From assembly GCF_018304765.1 (NCBI RefSeq), contig NZ_CP072642.1, forward strand, positions 541,501 through 605,500: a stretch of 64,000 nt of DNA. The letters run 5' to 3'. The notes beneath the pieces were generated by a model. That model ran no database searches. It worked only from the letters and a program-made list of their open reading frames with translations, and was not told where the DNA came from. Source of the stretch: Chloracidobacterium sp. N (GTDB lineage: Bacteria > Acidobacteriota > Blastocatellia > Chloracidobacteriales > Chloracidobacteriaceae). This document shows, one piece after another, positions 35,410-44,692 of the stretch (the first letter of the stretch is position 1; every line of letters begins with the position of its first letter). Position numbers and translations under genes: made by a program.

Positions 35410-35952
35410 ATGAAATGCCTGCTGTTCCTGCTGCTCACTGGAAGTCTGGGCCTCTTCGGCGGCCCGGCGCAAACATCGGCACAAACATCGGCACAGGCCC
35501 CGGCGTCGGCGCCAACGCCTGACCGCCAGCAGCTTCGGGTCTGGCAGGGGCGCTATCCGCACCACGATGTCAGGGGGCCGCGCGGCCGGGTGCAGAAAAT
35601 CAGCTTTTTCAAGCTGCCGGCGTTACGCAAGCCGCTCGCCGAGATGCTGGGGGAGGACTTTCTCGATGGCGTCGAACAGGGGAATTACCTTGAAGAACCC
35701 ATTGAGCTGTTCGGGGATTATCTCCTCGTCCGGCTGTATCCCAACCTGCGCCGGATAGAGGACGAACACCGGCTCATCATCGTCGTGCCACTGGAAGGAA
35801 CGGCGCTCCATGCCGTGTATTACCAGGAAGTCACCGGTGCGGATGGCCAGCGGGACATCCAGACCGATTGGCGGCATAGCTTCGGTACATCACTGGACGA
35901 CCTGCCGGAATCGCTCAAGACAAGGTTGGCGACGATAATGGGCCTTCCGTGA
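35410..35952 (+). CDS. Exported hypothetical protein
   Basis: 180 residues with a clear signal peptide (MKCLLFLLLTGSLGLFGGPAQTSAQ), a repetitive Thr-Ser-Ala-Gln linker (QTSAQTSAQ), and a soluble domain of about 130 residues with VQKISFFKLPALRKPLAEMLGEDFLDG and YLLVRLYPNLRRIEDEHRLIIVVPL. No family recognised; probably periplasmic. It lies 32 bp after pheS, and Sua5 starts 3 bp after its stop, so all are likely on one transcript. Confidence 0.7.
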   Translation: MKCLLFLLLTGSLGLFGGPAQTSAQTSAQAPASAPTPDRQQLRVWQGRYPHHDVRGPRGRVQKISFFKLPALRKPLAEMLGEDFLDGVEQGNYLEEPIELFGDYLLVRLYPNLRRIEDEHRLIIVVPLEGTALHAVYYQEVTGADGQRDIQTDWRHSFGTSLDDLPESLKTRLATIMGLP

Positions 35953-35955
35953 ACG

Positions 35956-36987
35956 ATGCGTATGAAGGCAACCCGGACGCCTGTGCTGACAGAACGTATC
36001 CTGTGCCATCCAGAGTCCCCGGAGCCGGAGTCCATTGCCCGCGCGGCGGCACTGCTGCGCCGGGGCGAACTGGTGGCCTTTCCGACGGAGACCGTCTATG
36101 GCCTTGGTGCACTGGCTTTTGATGCCGAGGCCGTGGCAAAGGTCTTTTCAGCCAAGGGACGGCCGTCGAACAACCCCCTCATCGTCCACATCGCCGGGCG
36201 CGACTGGCTGGAGTGGGTCGCCGTTGCCATTCCACCGGTGGCCCACCGGCTGGTGGAGACGTTCTTCCCCGGACCGCTGACGCTCATCCTGCACAAACAC
36301 GAACGCATCCCACCAGTGGTCACGGCCGGCGGGGCGACAGTCGGCGTCCGCTGGCCGGCACATCCTGTGGCCCAGGCGCTCATTCGCGCCGTCGGCGCAC
36401 CGCTGGCCGCGCCGAGCGCCAACCGTTTCACGGAAGTTTCTCCGACCACAGCCGACCACGTGCTCAAAAGCCTGGACGGCCGCATTGCCGCCGTGCTCGA
36501 TGGCGGCCCCTGCCCGGTCGGCATCGAGTCCGCCGTACTCGATGTCACCACCACACCTCCCACGCTCTGGCGGGCAGGCATTCTGTCCCAGGCAGAGCTG
36601 GAAGCGGTTGCCGGGCAGCCCTTCCAACGGCCCCAACCGGGGGCCGTCGTGGCCAGTCCGGGCCAGTTTCCGCGTCACTACGCCCCACGGGCGCACGTTG
36701 AGCTTGTCCCGTCAGGTGACGTACCGAACATCGAACACCGCCTTGCCCGGTGGCTGGCGCAGGGGCAGCGTCCAGCGGCACTGGTCATTTCGGAGATCAC
36801 GCCTCCGGCAGGGGCCCGGCGGCTCCGCCTGCCAGCCCAGCCGGAAGCCTATGCCCACCGGCTCTACGCGGCGCTGCACGAACTGGATGCCCAAGGGGTG
36901 GAGGTCATCGTCATCGAGCAGGTTCCGGCTGACCCGGCCTGGGATGGGCTGCGCGACCGCCTGCACCGGGCCGCCGGCAAGCCGTAG
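35956..36987 (+). CDS. L-threonylcarbamoyladenylate synthase (Sua5 type)
   Basis: Makes threonylcarbamoyl-AMP for the universal t6A37 modification of ANN-decoding tRNAs. 343 residues, the long Sua5 form. YrdC domain (about 25-215): GELVAFPTETVYGLGA, FSAKGRPSNNPLIVHIA, FFPGPLTLIL, APSANRFTEVSPTTADHV and the IESAVLDVTT strand. A linker (PGQFPRHYAPRA, the Sua5 gate motif) leads to the C-terminal Sua5 domain. Its usual partner tsaD is not in the window. ATG 35962 is an alternative start. Confidence 0.95.
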   Translation: MRMKATRTPVLTERILCHPESPEPESIARAAALLRRGELVAFPTETVYGLGALAFDAEAVAKVFSAKGRPSNNPLIVHIAGRDWLEWVAVAIPPVAHRLVETFFPGPLTLILHKHERIPPVVTAGGATVGVRWPAHPVAQALIRAVGAPLAAPSANRFTEVSPTTADHVLKSLDGRIAAVLDGGPCPVGIESAVLDVTTTPPTLWRAGILSQAELEAVAGQPFQRPQPGAVVASPGQFPRHYAPRAHVELVPSGDVPNIEHRLARWLAQGQRPAALVISEITPPAGARRLRLPAQPEAYAHRLYAALHELDAQGVEVIVIEQVPADPAWDGLRDRLHRAAGKP

Positions 36988-37092
36988 CCCCCTTTGTGCC
37001 TTTGGCCTCCCGTAACTTCACCACACAGAACGGTTCGGACGGTGGTATCATCCGTCCCGAATACATCCTTTGGCGCTGGCTGCACTGCCTGC

Positions 37093-38046
37093 ATGGACAT
37101 CTTTCACGATTGGCAATCGTCTGCCCTGCGTACGCCGACGGTACTCACCATGGGCGTTTTCGACGGGCTTCACCTGGGCCATCAGACCATCATCCGCCGG
37201 GTGGTCGAGCGTGCGGCGGCCCTTGACTGCGTTCCAACCGTCGTCACTTTTGACCCCCATCCGCGCGCTGTCCTGTATCCCGCTGCCGCGCCCCCGCTGC
37301 TTCAGACGCTTGGCCAACGGCTTGAAGCCCTCCGCATTCTGGGCATTGGGCAGACCCTCGTCCTGCGCTTCGACCCGGCGCTGGCAGCCCTGACCGCCGC
37401 CGAGTTTGCGCAGCGCATTCTGTTTGGGGCGCTGGGCGCACGGGAAATCTATCTCGGCGAAGATTTTGCCTTCGGGCACGGACGGCAGGGCAACATCGCC
37501 ACGCTCCGTTGCCTGGGCGTGGACTACGGCTGTGCCGCGTATGAAGTCGAAGCCGTGCTGCTGCGGGGCAAGCGCGTCAGTTCCACGCGCCTGCGCGAAG
37601 CCATCCAGTCGGGGCGCATCAACCTGGCGCGGCGGATGCTGCTGCGGCCCTACGGCGTCGAAGGGGAAGTCGTGACCGGCCGACGGCTGGGGCGCACACT
37701 GGATTTTCCCACCGCCAACATTGCCGTCATCAACCGGGTGCTCCCGGCCGATGGCGTCTATGTGACAGCAACCCTCATCGGCGGCGTCTGGCGGCGCAGT
37801 GTGACCAACATCGGCTACCGCCCGACGGTCAGCGATGACCGCCTGCGCGTCGTGGAAACGCACATCCTGGATTTCGGCGGCGACCTCTACGGCGCATCCC
37901 TCCGCACCCGGTTTCTGCATCGGCTGCGTGCGGAGCGGAAGTTCGCCAGTCTGGAAGAGCTGCGCGCCCAGATTGCGTACGACGTGGCCCGCACCCGGCG
38001 GTACTTCCAGCATCCGGGCGTCCGCCGTTCGCTGGCCGTCGAATGA
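37093..38046 (+). CDS. ribF: Bifunctional riboflavin kinase / FMN adenylyltransferase
   Basis: Makes FMN and then FAD from riboflavin. ATG 37093 gives 317 residues, the family length, starting right before the nucleotidyltransferase core (MGVFDGLHLGHQTIIRR, VVTFDPHPRAV, YLGEDFAFGHGRQG, RVSSTRLREAIQSG). The C-terminal flavokinase domain shows GEVVTGRRLGRTLDFPTANI, GVYVT and NIGYRPTV. The frame is open to 36994 but that part is not family-like. No FMN riboswitch signature is visible in the short leader. Confidence 0.96.
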   Translation: MDIFHDWQSSALRTPTVLTMGVFDGLHLGHQTIIRRVVERAAALDCVPTVVTFDPHPRAVLYPAAAPPLLQTLGQRLEALRILGIGQTLVLRFDPALAALTAAEFAQRILFGALGAREIYLGEDFAFGHGRQGNIATLRCLGVDYGCAAYEVEAVLLRGKRVSSTRLREAIQSGRINLARRMLLRPYGVEGEVVTGRRLGRTLDFPTANIAVINRVLPADGVYVTATLIGGVWRRSVTNIGYRPTVSDDRLRVVETHILDFGGDLYGASLRTRFLHRLRAERKFASLEELRAQIAYDVARTRRYFQHPGVRRSLAVE

Positions 38047-38075
38047 CCGGCCCCACCGGCCGGTCTGGCGTTTGG

Positions 38076-40574
38076 CTAGCGTTTGGCCAGCACGAACTGG
38101 TCAAGCCGTTCAACCATCCAGCTCTGTCCCACCCGCCGCAGAAAGATCAGTCCCGTCCCGGTCTGTTCTTCCTTCGTGGCGGAGACGACCACCACCCGTA
38201 CGTCGAGCAGGACGCGGCGGGCGTCGAGACGTTCCATGCGCAGGCCCTGGGTTGTCCAGGCGTCAGGCTTGGAAACCACGATGCCCAGGACGAACCTGGA
38301 CGTGTCGGGGCGGATGAAACAGGTTTCGAGTGCCTTGGACGTACCCGTACGGATGGCTTTGTCCATCGTGGCCAGGAAGGCCCGGAGTTCCTCGTCGGGC
38401 GGGGAGGCCTGTCCGGCGGCCGTTTCGCTGGCCAGCAGGCCCCGCCGGGCCTGCTCATCCAGTGCCGGGCCGGATTCCATCTCAAACGCGGCTTTGTAGG
38501 CGGCGCGCGCCTGCTCGTAGGCCTGGCGGGCCATGGCCAGATCGGCTTCGGTCAGCAGCGCCAGCGCCAGCGGATACCGGGAAGGAAGCGCCGCGCGGCG
38601 AATGGCGGCCACCTGTTCGGCCGCCGCATCGGGCTTGCCTTGGGCGGCCAGCGTGCGGGACAGGTAGGCCAGGGCCAGGGCAAAGTCCGGCTCGCGGGCC
38701 AGAGCCTCGCGCAGCAGTCCTTCCGCCTCGGCCTGACGCTGCGCTTCGGTTTCACCGGCCTTCAGACGACGGGTGAGTGTGGCTTCGGCATCGAGCAGCA
38801 GCCCGAAGGCATAGCGCCGCTCCGGGCGGGCGTCGTTGTCGAACTGCCTGGAGTTGCGGTCGTAGCCGAAGCGCACCTGGGGATAGAGTTTTTCGGGGTC
38901 GAGTTCGACGCTGGTGATGGCCGCCGGGGTCTCAAACACGGCCGTGGCATAGCCTTTGGAAGGCAGTTCCACCGTTGTGGTCAGCCGTTCTCCCTTGTCA
39001 GTGATGGCCACGACAGGCAGGCTGGCATCGCCCGTGCCCAGATTGCGCAGGGCGCAAGTCCAGCCCGGGCCGTCCTCGCGCCTGACCGGAACGCCGATGA
39101 CGAAATCCGGCTCGCTGAGTTCCTCGAACCACTGCCGGAAGAAGTTGGCGCGGCGCTCATCGGGCGGCGTTCCGACAAGGCGGTTGCGGAACGCTTCGTA
39201 GGTGGCAGTGCCCCCCGGATCGGCGACGGTCTCCCGGATGGCCGTCAACAGCGTGTCACGCCCGACGAGGCGTTCCAGCAGGCGGAAAACGAGCGCACCC
39301 CTGTTTGGCATGCTGGCGTAGTAATCCGGGAAAGCCGGATGCTGGAGCACCGGAATCAGATCAATGCCCCGCTCGAAACCCTGCTGGGAAACCCGGATGG
39401 CAGCCAGGCGGCCGTAGGCAAAGCTCCGACGCAACCAGAAATCCCGCCCGGCGGCCGGCCCGTAGTGCTGTTCGATGTAGCGTCCTGTCAGATATGCCGG
39501 CAGCGCGTCCGCCAGGATGCCCCACCCACGCCCCCGCAGCCGGACTTTGCCGCCGAGCCAGGTCTGGGCCAGGCTCGCCGTCAGCCATTCCACCATTTCG
39601 GCATCGAGTGTCGGACGGCGCAGGGCCGCCGCTTCGATGAGCACCGCACCCGGTGCGGCATACCGGATGGCGCGGTCGGTGTCGAAATCCCGTCCACGCA
39701 GTTCCGGGCTGCGCCGGTCAGCAACCACGCGGCGGGGCGTTGTCAGCAGGTGGAACTCACGCACCGGGGCCGCACCCCACAACTTCTGGTAAAAGGCCAG
39801 AATCCGCTCGACTTCCTCGGCCAGCCGCTGCGCCTGACGCTGGGTTTCGGCCGGTAGTCCCTGGGCGCTGCGGACGTGAATCATCACAGATTCACCGTTA
39901 TCTGCGGCAACGCGGCGGCTGACCGGCGGGCCGAAGGGCTGCACCACCAGCCAGGGTTCACCCGCCAAATCTGAAGTGAAGACGATGGCATCATCAGTTT
40001 CCCGGCGCGTCCCACTGGACCAGACTTCGCCATCGGGCGGCCGGGCGACGGTCAGGACGTAGGGGACCGTGTCCGGGCCGTGGCTGCTCTGGGGCAGGTG
40101 AATGAAGGGCGTCCAGCCGGACTCCGGCAGAAGCAGCGTATCGCCGGGAGTGATGGCAGCATAGCTGGTGCTTTCGCGGTAGGTCAGCGTGTAGGCCAGC
40201 CGGGCGGTGACTTTCCCTCCCGGCGCCAGGGGCGGGGAGAGTTCCGCCACGTACGTGGCAATGGCCGCATCGCCGCCGGGCTGTTTTTTTTCGTCCGTGG
40301 AAAAAGCCCGTTCGTTGACCGTGAACGCCGTCACTTTGGCCGCTTTCGTCAGCCGCAGGGTGAGCGTCCGCGCTTCGGCCTGCCGGGCAATGTTGGTCAG
40401 TTCAAGCGTGGCCGTGACATCGGCGCTGTATTCGGCCGGGCGAAGCGTTACGCTAATGGTTGAGCGAACGAGGCCGAAGTCAGCAAACTCCTGGGCCGGT
40501 ACGTCCACGGGTGTCAGCCACAGGCACATGGTCCACAGAAGCCAGTGCCGGAAAAAACGTTGAACTTGGTGCAT
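38076..40574 (-). CDS. M1-aminopeptidase-like protein lacking zinc ligands, with TPR-like C-terminus
   Basis: 832 residues from ATG 40574, where a signal peptide begins. Residues about 30-215 look like the M1 N-terminal beta domain; about 240-500 follow the M1 catalytic layout (basilase-like helices, NRGALVFRLLERLVGRDTLLTAIRE). At the HELAHQW position the sequence is ASLAQTW (333-339) and the downstream Glu ligand region reads LADALPAYL, so all zinc ligands and the general base appear lost. Residues about 610-720 resemble tetratricopeptide repeats, followed by a beta-rich end domain. It is probably a non-enzymatic periplasmic binding or scaffold protein. Converges with ribF. Confidence 0.75.
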   Translation of the reverse strand: MHQVQRFFRHWLLWTMCLWLTPVDVPAQEFADFGLVRSTISVTLRPAEYSADVTATLELTNIARQAEARTLTLRLTKAAKVTAFTVNERAFSTDEKKQPGGDAAIATYVAELSPPLAPGGKVTARLAYTLTYRESTSYAAITPGDTLLLPESGWTPFIHLPQSSHGPDTVPYVLTVARPPDGEVWSSGTRRETDDAIVFTSDLAGEPWLVVQPFGPPVSRRVAADNGESVMIHVRSAQGLPAETQRQAQRLAEEVERILAFYQKLWGAAPVREFHLLTTPRRVVADRRSPELRGRDFDTDRAIRYAAPGAVLIEAAALRRPTLDAEMVEWLTASLAQTWLGGKVRLRGRGWGILADALPAYLTGRYIEQHYGPAAGRDFWLRRSFAYGRLAAIRVSQQGFERGIDLIPVLQHPAFPDYYASMPNRGALVFRLLERLVGRDTLLTAIRETVADPGGTATYEAFRNRLVGTPPDERRANFFRQWFEELSEPDFVIGVPVRREDGPGWTCALRNLGTGDASLPVVAITDKGERLTTTVELPSKGYATAVFETPAAITSVELDPEKLYPQVRFGYDRNSRQFDNDARPERRYAFGLLLDAEATLTRRLKAGETEAQRQAEAEGLLREALAREPDFALALAYLSRTLAAQGKPDAAAEQVAAIRRAALPSRYPLALALLTEADLAMARQAYEQARAAYKAAFEMESGPALDEQARRGLLASETAAGQASPPDEELRAFLATMDKAIRTGTSKALETCFIRPDTSRFVLGIVVSKPDAWTTQGLRMERLDARRVLLDVRVVVVSATKEEQTGTGLIFLRRVGQSWMVERLDQFVLAKR

Positions 40575-40758
40575 GGTCGGGATGGATTCTGTCAGGAACA
40601 ACGGGAAGTTTCAGTCGCTACGCGACTTGCAGGCTGGACGCCCAAGGCTGAACCGACTATGGTTGCCGGGCCAGGGAAGCCTTTTCTAACACTGAATGCG
40701 GAACGCTGCACAGCCTTGTTCGGCTCAAAATGATTTCACTGTCCAGGATGTACTGCGT

Positions 40759-41607
40759 ATGGCCTGGTTTCGACGCAAGCGCAATATCACCGAAGAAACA
40801 CTGCCTTCCGACCGCAAGGTGCGAACCGAAGGTTTGTTTGTCAAATGTCCGGCCTGTGGGACGACGCTGTTCAAGAAGGACCTTGAAGCCAGCCTGTACG
40901 TCTGCACCAACTGTCGGCATCACATGAAATGGCCGACCCGCCAGCGCCTGGCGCATCTGTTTGATGAAGGCCGGTACGAAACCTTCGACGACAACATCGT
41001 TTCCACCGACATCCTGGGCTTTTTCGATACCAAGTCCTATGCCGAACGCATTGTGCAGGCCCGCAGGAGTACCGGTTTCAACGATGCCATCGTCTGCGCC
41101 GAGGGCATGCTTGGCGGGCGTCCCATCATCGGCTGCGTCATGGTGATGGAGTTTATCGGCGGCAGTATGGGGTCGGTCGTCGGTGAAAAGGTGACACGCG
41201 CCATCGAGCGGGCGATTGCCCGGAAAAAGCCGCTCATCATCGTTTCGGCTTCCGGCGGGGCGCGCATGATGGAAGGCACCTACAGCCTGATGCAGCTTGC
41301 CAAGATTTGCGGCGCGCTGGCCCGTCTGGATGCGGCGCGTGTGCCGTATATTTCCGTCCTGACCGACCCGACAACTGGCGGCGTCACGGCCAGTTTTGCC
41401 ATGCTGGGCGACATCAACGTGGCTGAACCGGGCGCGCTCATCGGGTTTGCCGGACCACGGGTGATCGAGCAAACCATTCGTCAAAAGCTGCCCCCCGGAT
41501 TCCAGCGGGCGGAATTCCTGCTGACCCACGGCATGCTTGATGCCGTCGTGGACCGGCGTGAGATGCGGAAGTTTCTGATGGATGCACTTGATTTCATGGT
41601 GACCTGA
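40759..41607 (+). CDS. accD: Acetyl-CoA carboxylase carboxyltransferase subunit beta
   Basis: Transfers the carboxyl group from biotin to acetyl-CoA in the first committed step of fatty-acid synthesis, with AccA. ATG 40759 gives 282 residues starting at the family N-terminus MAWFRRKRNI. A zinc ribbon CPAC...CTNC (about 34-53) and the carboxyltransferase core FGGSMGSVVGEK-type IGGSMGSVVGEKVTRAIERA, SASGGARMMEGTYSLMQLAK, PTTGGVTASFAMLGDI and GPRVIEQTIRQKLP are present. Usually adjacent to folC; here a protease gene intervenes. Confidence 0.97.
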   Translation: MAWFRRKRNITEETLPSDRKVRTEGLFVKCPACGTTLFKKDLEASLYVCTNCRHHMKWPTRQRLAHLFDEGRYETFDDNIVSTDILGFFDTKSYAERIVQARRSTGFNDAIVCAEGMLGGRPIIGCVMVMEFIGGSMGSVVGEKVTRAIERAIARKKPLIIVSASGGARMMEGTYSLMQLAKICGALARLDAARVPYISVLTDPTTGGVTASFAMLGDINVAEPGALIGFAGPRVIEQTIRQKLPPGFQRAEFLLTHGMLDAVVDRREMRKFLMDALDFMVT

Positions 41608-41673
41608 TCGCGTTTTTGTCCGTGCTGGCGTCGCTGTCCGCACAATCTTCGGTATCTACGGGAGGCGGTGGGT

Positions 41674-42594
41674 ATGTTTTGGAGGGGGGGCAGGCCACAC
41701 CTGGCTTGGATCATCGGCTTCGTCACCGGCACTCTGGTCATCCCGGCCTCGGGTGTCGTCATTCTCGACAGCACCTGGGCGGAGCAGGGGGGAACGGCCC
41801 GCAACAAGCCGGCCGGTTTTGCCAGGCACATTGCCCTGGCCAACGAGCCGCAATTCCGTGCGACCATACAGCTCGTGGGCGAAAGCGCTGGTGCGTCAGG
41901 CACATGGATTGGCAATGACGCCAGGCATGGTTATGTCCTCACGGCGGGCCACAATTTCACCAAGGGCGGCAAGGCTACGGAGTATGCGTATGTGGCCACG
42001 GATGGAACGACCTACCAGGGCGTCAGGCTCATCGTGCACCCGGACTGGAATGGCGACAACGACACACGCACGGGCTACGACTTCGCCATTGTGGTGCTGG
42101 ACCGCCCCGTGCGTGGTGTCGGTCAGCCGGCTGTGCTCTATGCTGGCTGCGATGAAATGGACCAGCTCTGCACCATGGTTGGCTACGGCATGCGCGGCAC
42201 CGGTTCATCGGGTGAACTGGCTGAATACTATGACGAGGACAACCCCAAGGCCGCGGCGCAGAACCTGATTGAAAATGTCACTCCGGCCGTCAGCCCTCTA
42301 CCAAAGGGGGAGGATGGAGGAAACTACCTGGGGATTGACTTTGACAAGGAGGACGGCAGCGCCACCAATACCTATGGTGAACCAACTCCGGTCAATGAGT
42401 ACGAAGGGGCGCTTGGCTCCGGCGACAGTGGCGGTTCCTGCTGGATGCAATACGAAGGTCAGTGGTGCGTCATCGGCGTCAACGCCAACGGCAATACCTC
42501 GAAGTATGGCGCGGTATCCTACTTTGCGCGTGTTTCGGGTCAGGTTGACTGGATCATGTCGGTCTTTCCCGGGGCAAAATTCATAGGCGGTTGA
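41674..42594 (+). CDS. Exported trypsin-like serine protease
   Basis: 306 residues with an N-terminal signal or membrane segment (about 11-28). S1 catalytic triad: His in VLTAGHNF, Asp in YDFAIVVLD, Ser in GSGDSGGSC. Two likely disulfides (Cys in AGCDEMDQLC and SCWMQYEGQWC) suit a periplasmic or secreted enzyme. GGGAGG lies 8 nt before ATG 41674, which is preferred to the in-frame GTG at 41668. The gene sits between accD (66 bp gap) and folC (12 bp gap). Confidence 0.88.
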   Translation: MFWRGGRPHLAWIIGFVTGTLVIPASGVVILDSTWAEQGGTARNKPAGFARHIALANEPQFRATIQLVGESAGASGTWIGNDARHGYVLTAGHNFTKGGKATEYAYVATDGTTYQGVRLIVHPDWNGDNDTRTGYDFAIVVLDRPVRGVGQPAVLYAGCDEMDQLCTMVGYGMRGTGSSGELAEYYDEDNPKAAAQNLIENVTPAVSPLPKGEDGGNYLGIDFDKEDGSATNTYGEPTPVNEYEGALGSGDSGGSCWMQYEGQWCVIGVNANGNTSKYGAVSYFARVSGQVDWIMSVFPGAKFIGG

Positions 42595-42606
42595 GTTGTC
42601 GTTCGG

Positions 42607-43947
42607 GTGGGCCTGACCGTGGATTTTGAGTCGGCTGTTCGGTATCTCTACGCGCTGGGTAACGAAGTCACGGCGATGAAGCTCGGGCTCGACGCCGTGA
42701 CCGCCCTTCTGGAGGCGCTGGGGCGTCCAGACCGAAACTTCACCCCGCTCCACGTCGCCGGCACGAACGGCAAAGGCTCCACATGTGCGTTTCTGGCCAG
42801 TATCTTCCACCAGGCGGGCCTGCGTACCGGGTTGTACACGTCGCCCCACCTGATGAGTCCCGTCGAGCGCATCCGGCTCAATGGGCAGGCTATCCCGGAG
42901 GCCGCTTTCGCAGAGGTCATGACGCAGGTTCATGACGCGGTTGAATCATTGTTGGAAGAGGGGCGTCTGGCTGCGCGTCCGACGTTTTTCGAGCATCTCA
43001 CAGCCGCGGCCTTTACCTACCTGGCCGCCCGGCAGGCCGAGGTCGTCGTGGCCGAAGTCGGCCTGGGCGGCCGGCTGGATGCCACCAACGTCCTGCACCC
43101 AGCGGCGGCAGTCATCACCAACATCGGCGAAGACCACCGGGAATGGCTGGGGCCCACGCTGTCCCACATCGCCCGTGAAAAGGCCGGGATCATCAAGCCC
43201 GGCGTGCCGGTGTACCTGGCGGACACCCAGCCAGAGGAAGCGCGCCGGGTGTTGGCGCACTCTGCCCTGGCGCAGCAGGTCGAACCGCAGTGGGTGGCTC
43301 CCTTCGAGACCGTACATCTGGATGCCACGGGCTGCCCTTCTGTCCGCTTTGACCAGCGCTTTCCCAGCCTGGAAGGCGGAGTGTGCCGGTTGTCGCTGCG
43401 CGGCAGGCATCAGACGCAAAACGCGGCTCTGGCGGCAGTGGTTGCCCAGGCTGAACTGCGCCGCCGGGGTGTAGCCGAAAGCGACATCGGCCGGGCGATT
43501 GTGGCCGGACTGGAAACCACCCACTGGCCCGGACGTTTACAGTGGCTGGAGACAACTCCGCCGGTACTGCTTGACGGCGCGCACAACCCACAGGGAGCGC
43601 AGGCGCTGGCGCACTTTCTGGAAAGCATCGGCGGGCGGCGTCCCCGAACCGCCATCTTTGCCACCATGCGCGACAAACCGGCCGCTGATCTGCTGTCGGC
43701 GCTGGCGTCGGGTGTGGATCGTCTGATTCTGACGGAGGTCAAAAACCAGCCGCGGACCATGCCGCGTGAGCGTCTCGAAGTCATTGCCCTGGGCTACTGG
43801 CTGCCGTCGGGTATCATCCAGGTGCCGGATGTCACCATGGCGCTGGCCCGGGCCCGCGAACTGACGCCACCTGAAGGGCTGATTCTCGTCTGCGGCTCCA
43901 TTTACCTCATCGGGGAGGCACTCCAGGCGCTGCGCGTGCCGGTCTGA
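42607..43947 (+). CDS. folC: Folylpolyglutamate / dihydrofolate synthase
   Basis: Adds glutamate to folates (and to dihydropteroate in bifunctional bacterial forms). 446 residues, Mur-ligase fold: THVAGTNGKGSTCAFLASIF-type P-loop (AGTNGKGS), YTSPHLMSPVERIRLNG, PTFFEHLTAAAFTYLA, EVGLGGRLDATNV, ITNIGEDHREWLG, REKAGIIKPG and LDGAHNPQGAQAL. The start is GTG 42607; GTG 42619 is possible. Follows the trypsin-like gene by 12 bp and precedes bioD by 10 bp. Confidence 0.95.
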   Translation: MGLTVDFESAVRYLYALGNEVTAMKLGLDAVTALLEALGRPDRNFTPLHVAGTNGKGSTCAFLASIFHQAGLRTGLYTSPHLMSPVERIRLNGQAIPEAAFAEVMTQVHDAVESLLEEGRLAARPTFFEHLTAAAFTYLAARQAEVVVAEVGLGGRLDATNVLHPAAAVITNIGEDHREWLGPTLSHIAREKAGIIKPGVPVYLADTQPEEARRVLAHSALAQQVEPQWVAPFETVHLDATGCPSVRFDQRFPSLEGGVCRLSLRGRHQTQNAALAAVVAQAELRRRGVAESDIGRAIVAGLETTHWPGRLQWLETTPPVLLDGAHNPQGAQALAHFLESIGGRRPRTAIFATMRDKPAADLLSALASGVDRLILTEVKNQPRTMPRERLEVIALGYWLPSGIIQVPDVTMALARARELTPPEGLILVCGSIYLIGEALQALRVPV

Positions 43948-43957
43948 TGACGCATCC

Positions 43958-44680
43958 ATGACGCAGATGTTCTTCGTAACCGGAACTGACACGGGTGTGG
44001 GCAAAACTGCTGTTACCTGTGCCCTGGTGCGGACATTGATCCAGTCCGGCTGTCGCGCGCGCGCTGTCAAGCCGATTGAGTCCGGCTGCGCCATGGACGC
44101 TGCTGGTGAACTCCAGCCGGCGGATGCGCTGGCCCATCGCCGGGCGGCCGGACTGGAGCACCTGCCTCTGGAACGCTTCATCCGCTATCGGTTGGCGGAA
44201 CCGCTTGCCCCGGCCGTGGCGGCAGAACGGGCCGGCGTCACCATTGAACTGGAAGCCTGTCTTGAACTTGTGCAGTCCGCCGCCGCTGAAACGGATGTGT
44301 TGCTCGTGGAAGGGGCGGGCGGACTGCTCGTGCCGCTGGCGGGAACAGCCGGCACAGGCTACCAGACCGTCGCCGATTTCATCGCCCGGCTGGGTTGTCC
44401 GACGCTGGTGGTGGCGCGGGCGCGGCTGGGCACGCTCAACCACGTCCTGCTCACCTGGAACGAACTGCACCGCCGTGGACTTCCATGTGTGGGCGTCATT
44501 CTCAACGACACGGACGCTGAAGCCGGCCCGGAGCGGGAAGACAACGCGCGCGTGCTGCGAGCATTTGGCGTCCCGTTACTGGCCGAACTACCATACGGCA
44601 TGACGCACCTCGAACCGTACCAGCTTGAACCCTACCTGTCGGACGCCCGGCGTTACCTCACCGGCAACCCACCGCCCTGA
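43958..44680 (+). CDS. bioD: Dethiobiotin synthetase
   Basis: ATP-dependent ring closure of DAPA with CO2, the penultimate step of biotin synthesis. 240 residues: P-loop TGTDTGVGKTAVT, KPIESGC, VLLVEGAGGLLVPLAG and LNDT. Biotin is the cofactor of acetyl-CoA carboxylase, whose accD lies 2.4 kb upstream in the same run of genes. No other bio gene is in the window. Confidence 0.95.
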   Translation: MTQMFFVTGTDTGVGKTAVTCALVRTLIQSGCRARAVKPIESGCAMDAAGELQPADALAHRRAAGLEHLPLERFIRYRLAEPLAPAVAAERAGVTIELEACLELVQSAAAETDVLLVEGAGGLLVPLAGTAGTGYQTVADFIARLGCPTLVVARARLGTLNHVLLTWNELHRRGLPCVGVILNDTDAEAGPEREDNARVLRAFGVPLLAELPYGMTHLEPYQLEPYLSDARRYLTGNPPP

Positions 44681-44692
44681 TTGGAGTCTTGC

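Noticed and set aside
36988-37092. FMN riboswitch before ribF
   Set aside because: No RFN core sequences are visible in this short stretch.
38043-39857. 604-residue open frame opposite the M1-like gene
   Set aside because: Gly/Arg/Pro-rich antisense frame caused by high GC; the opposite strand encodes a coherent protein.
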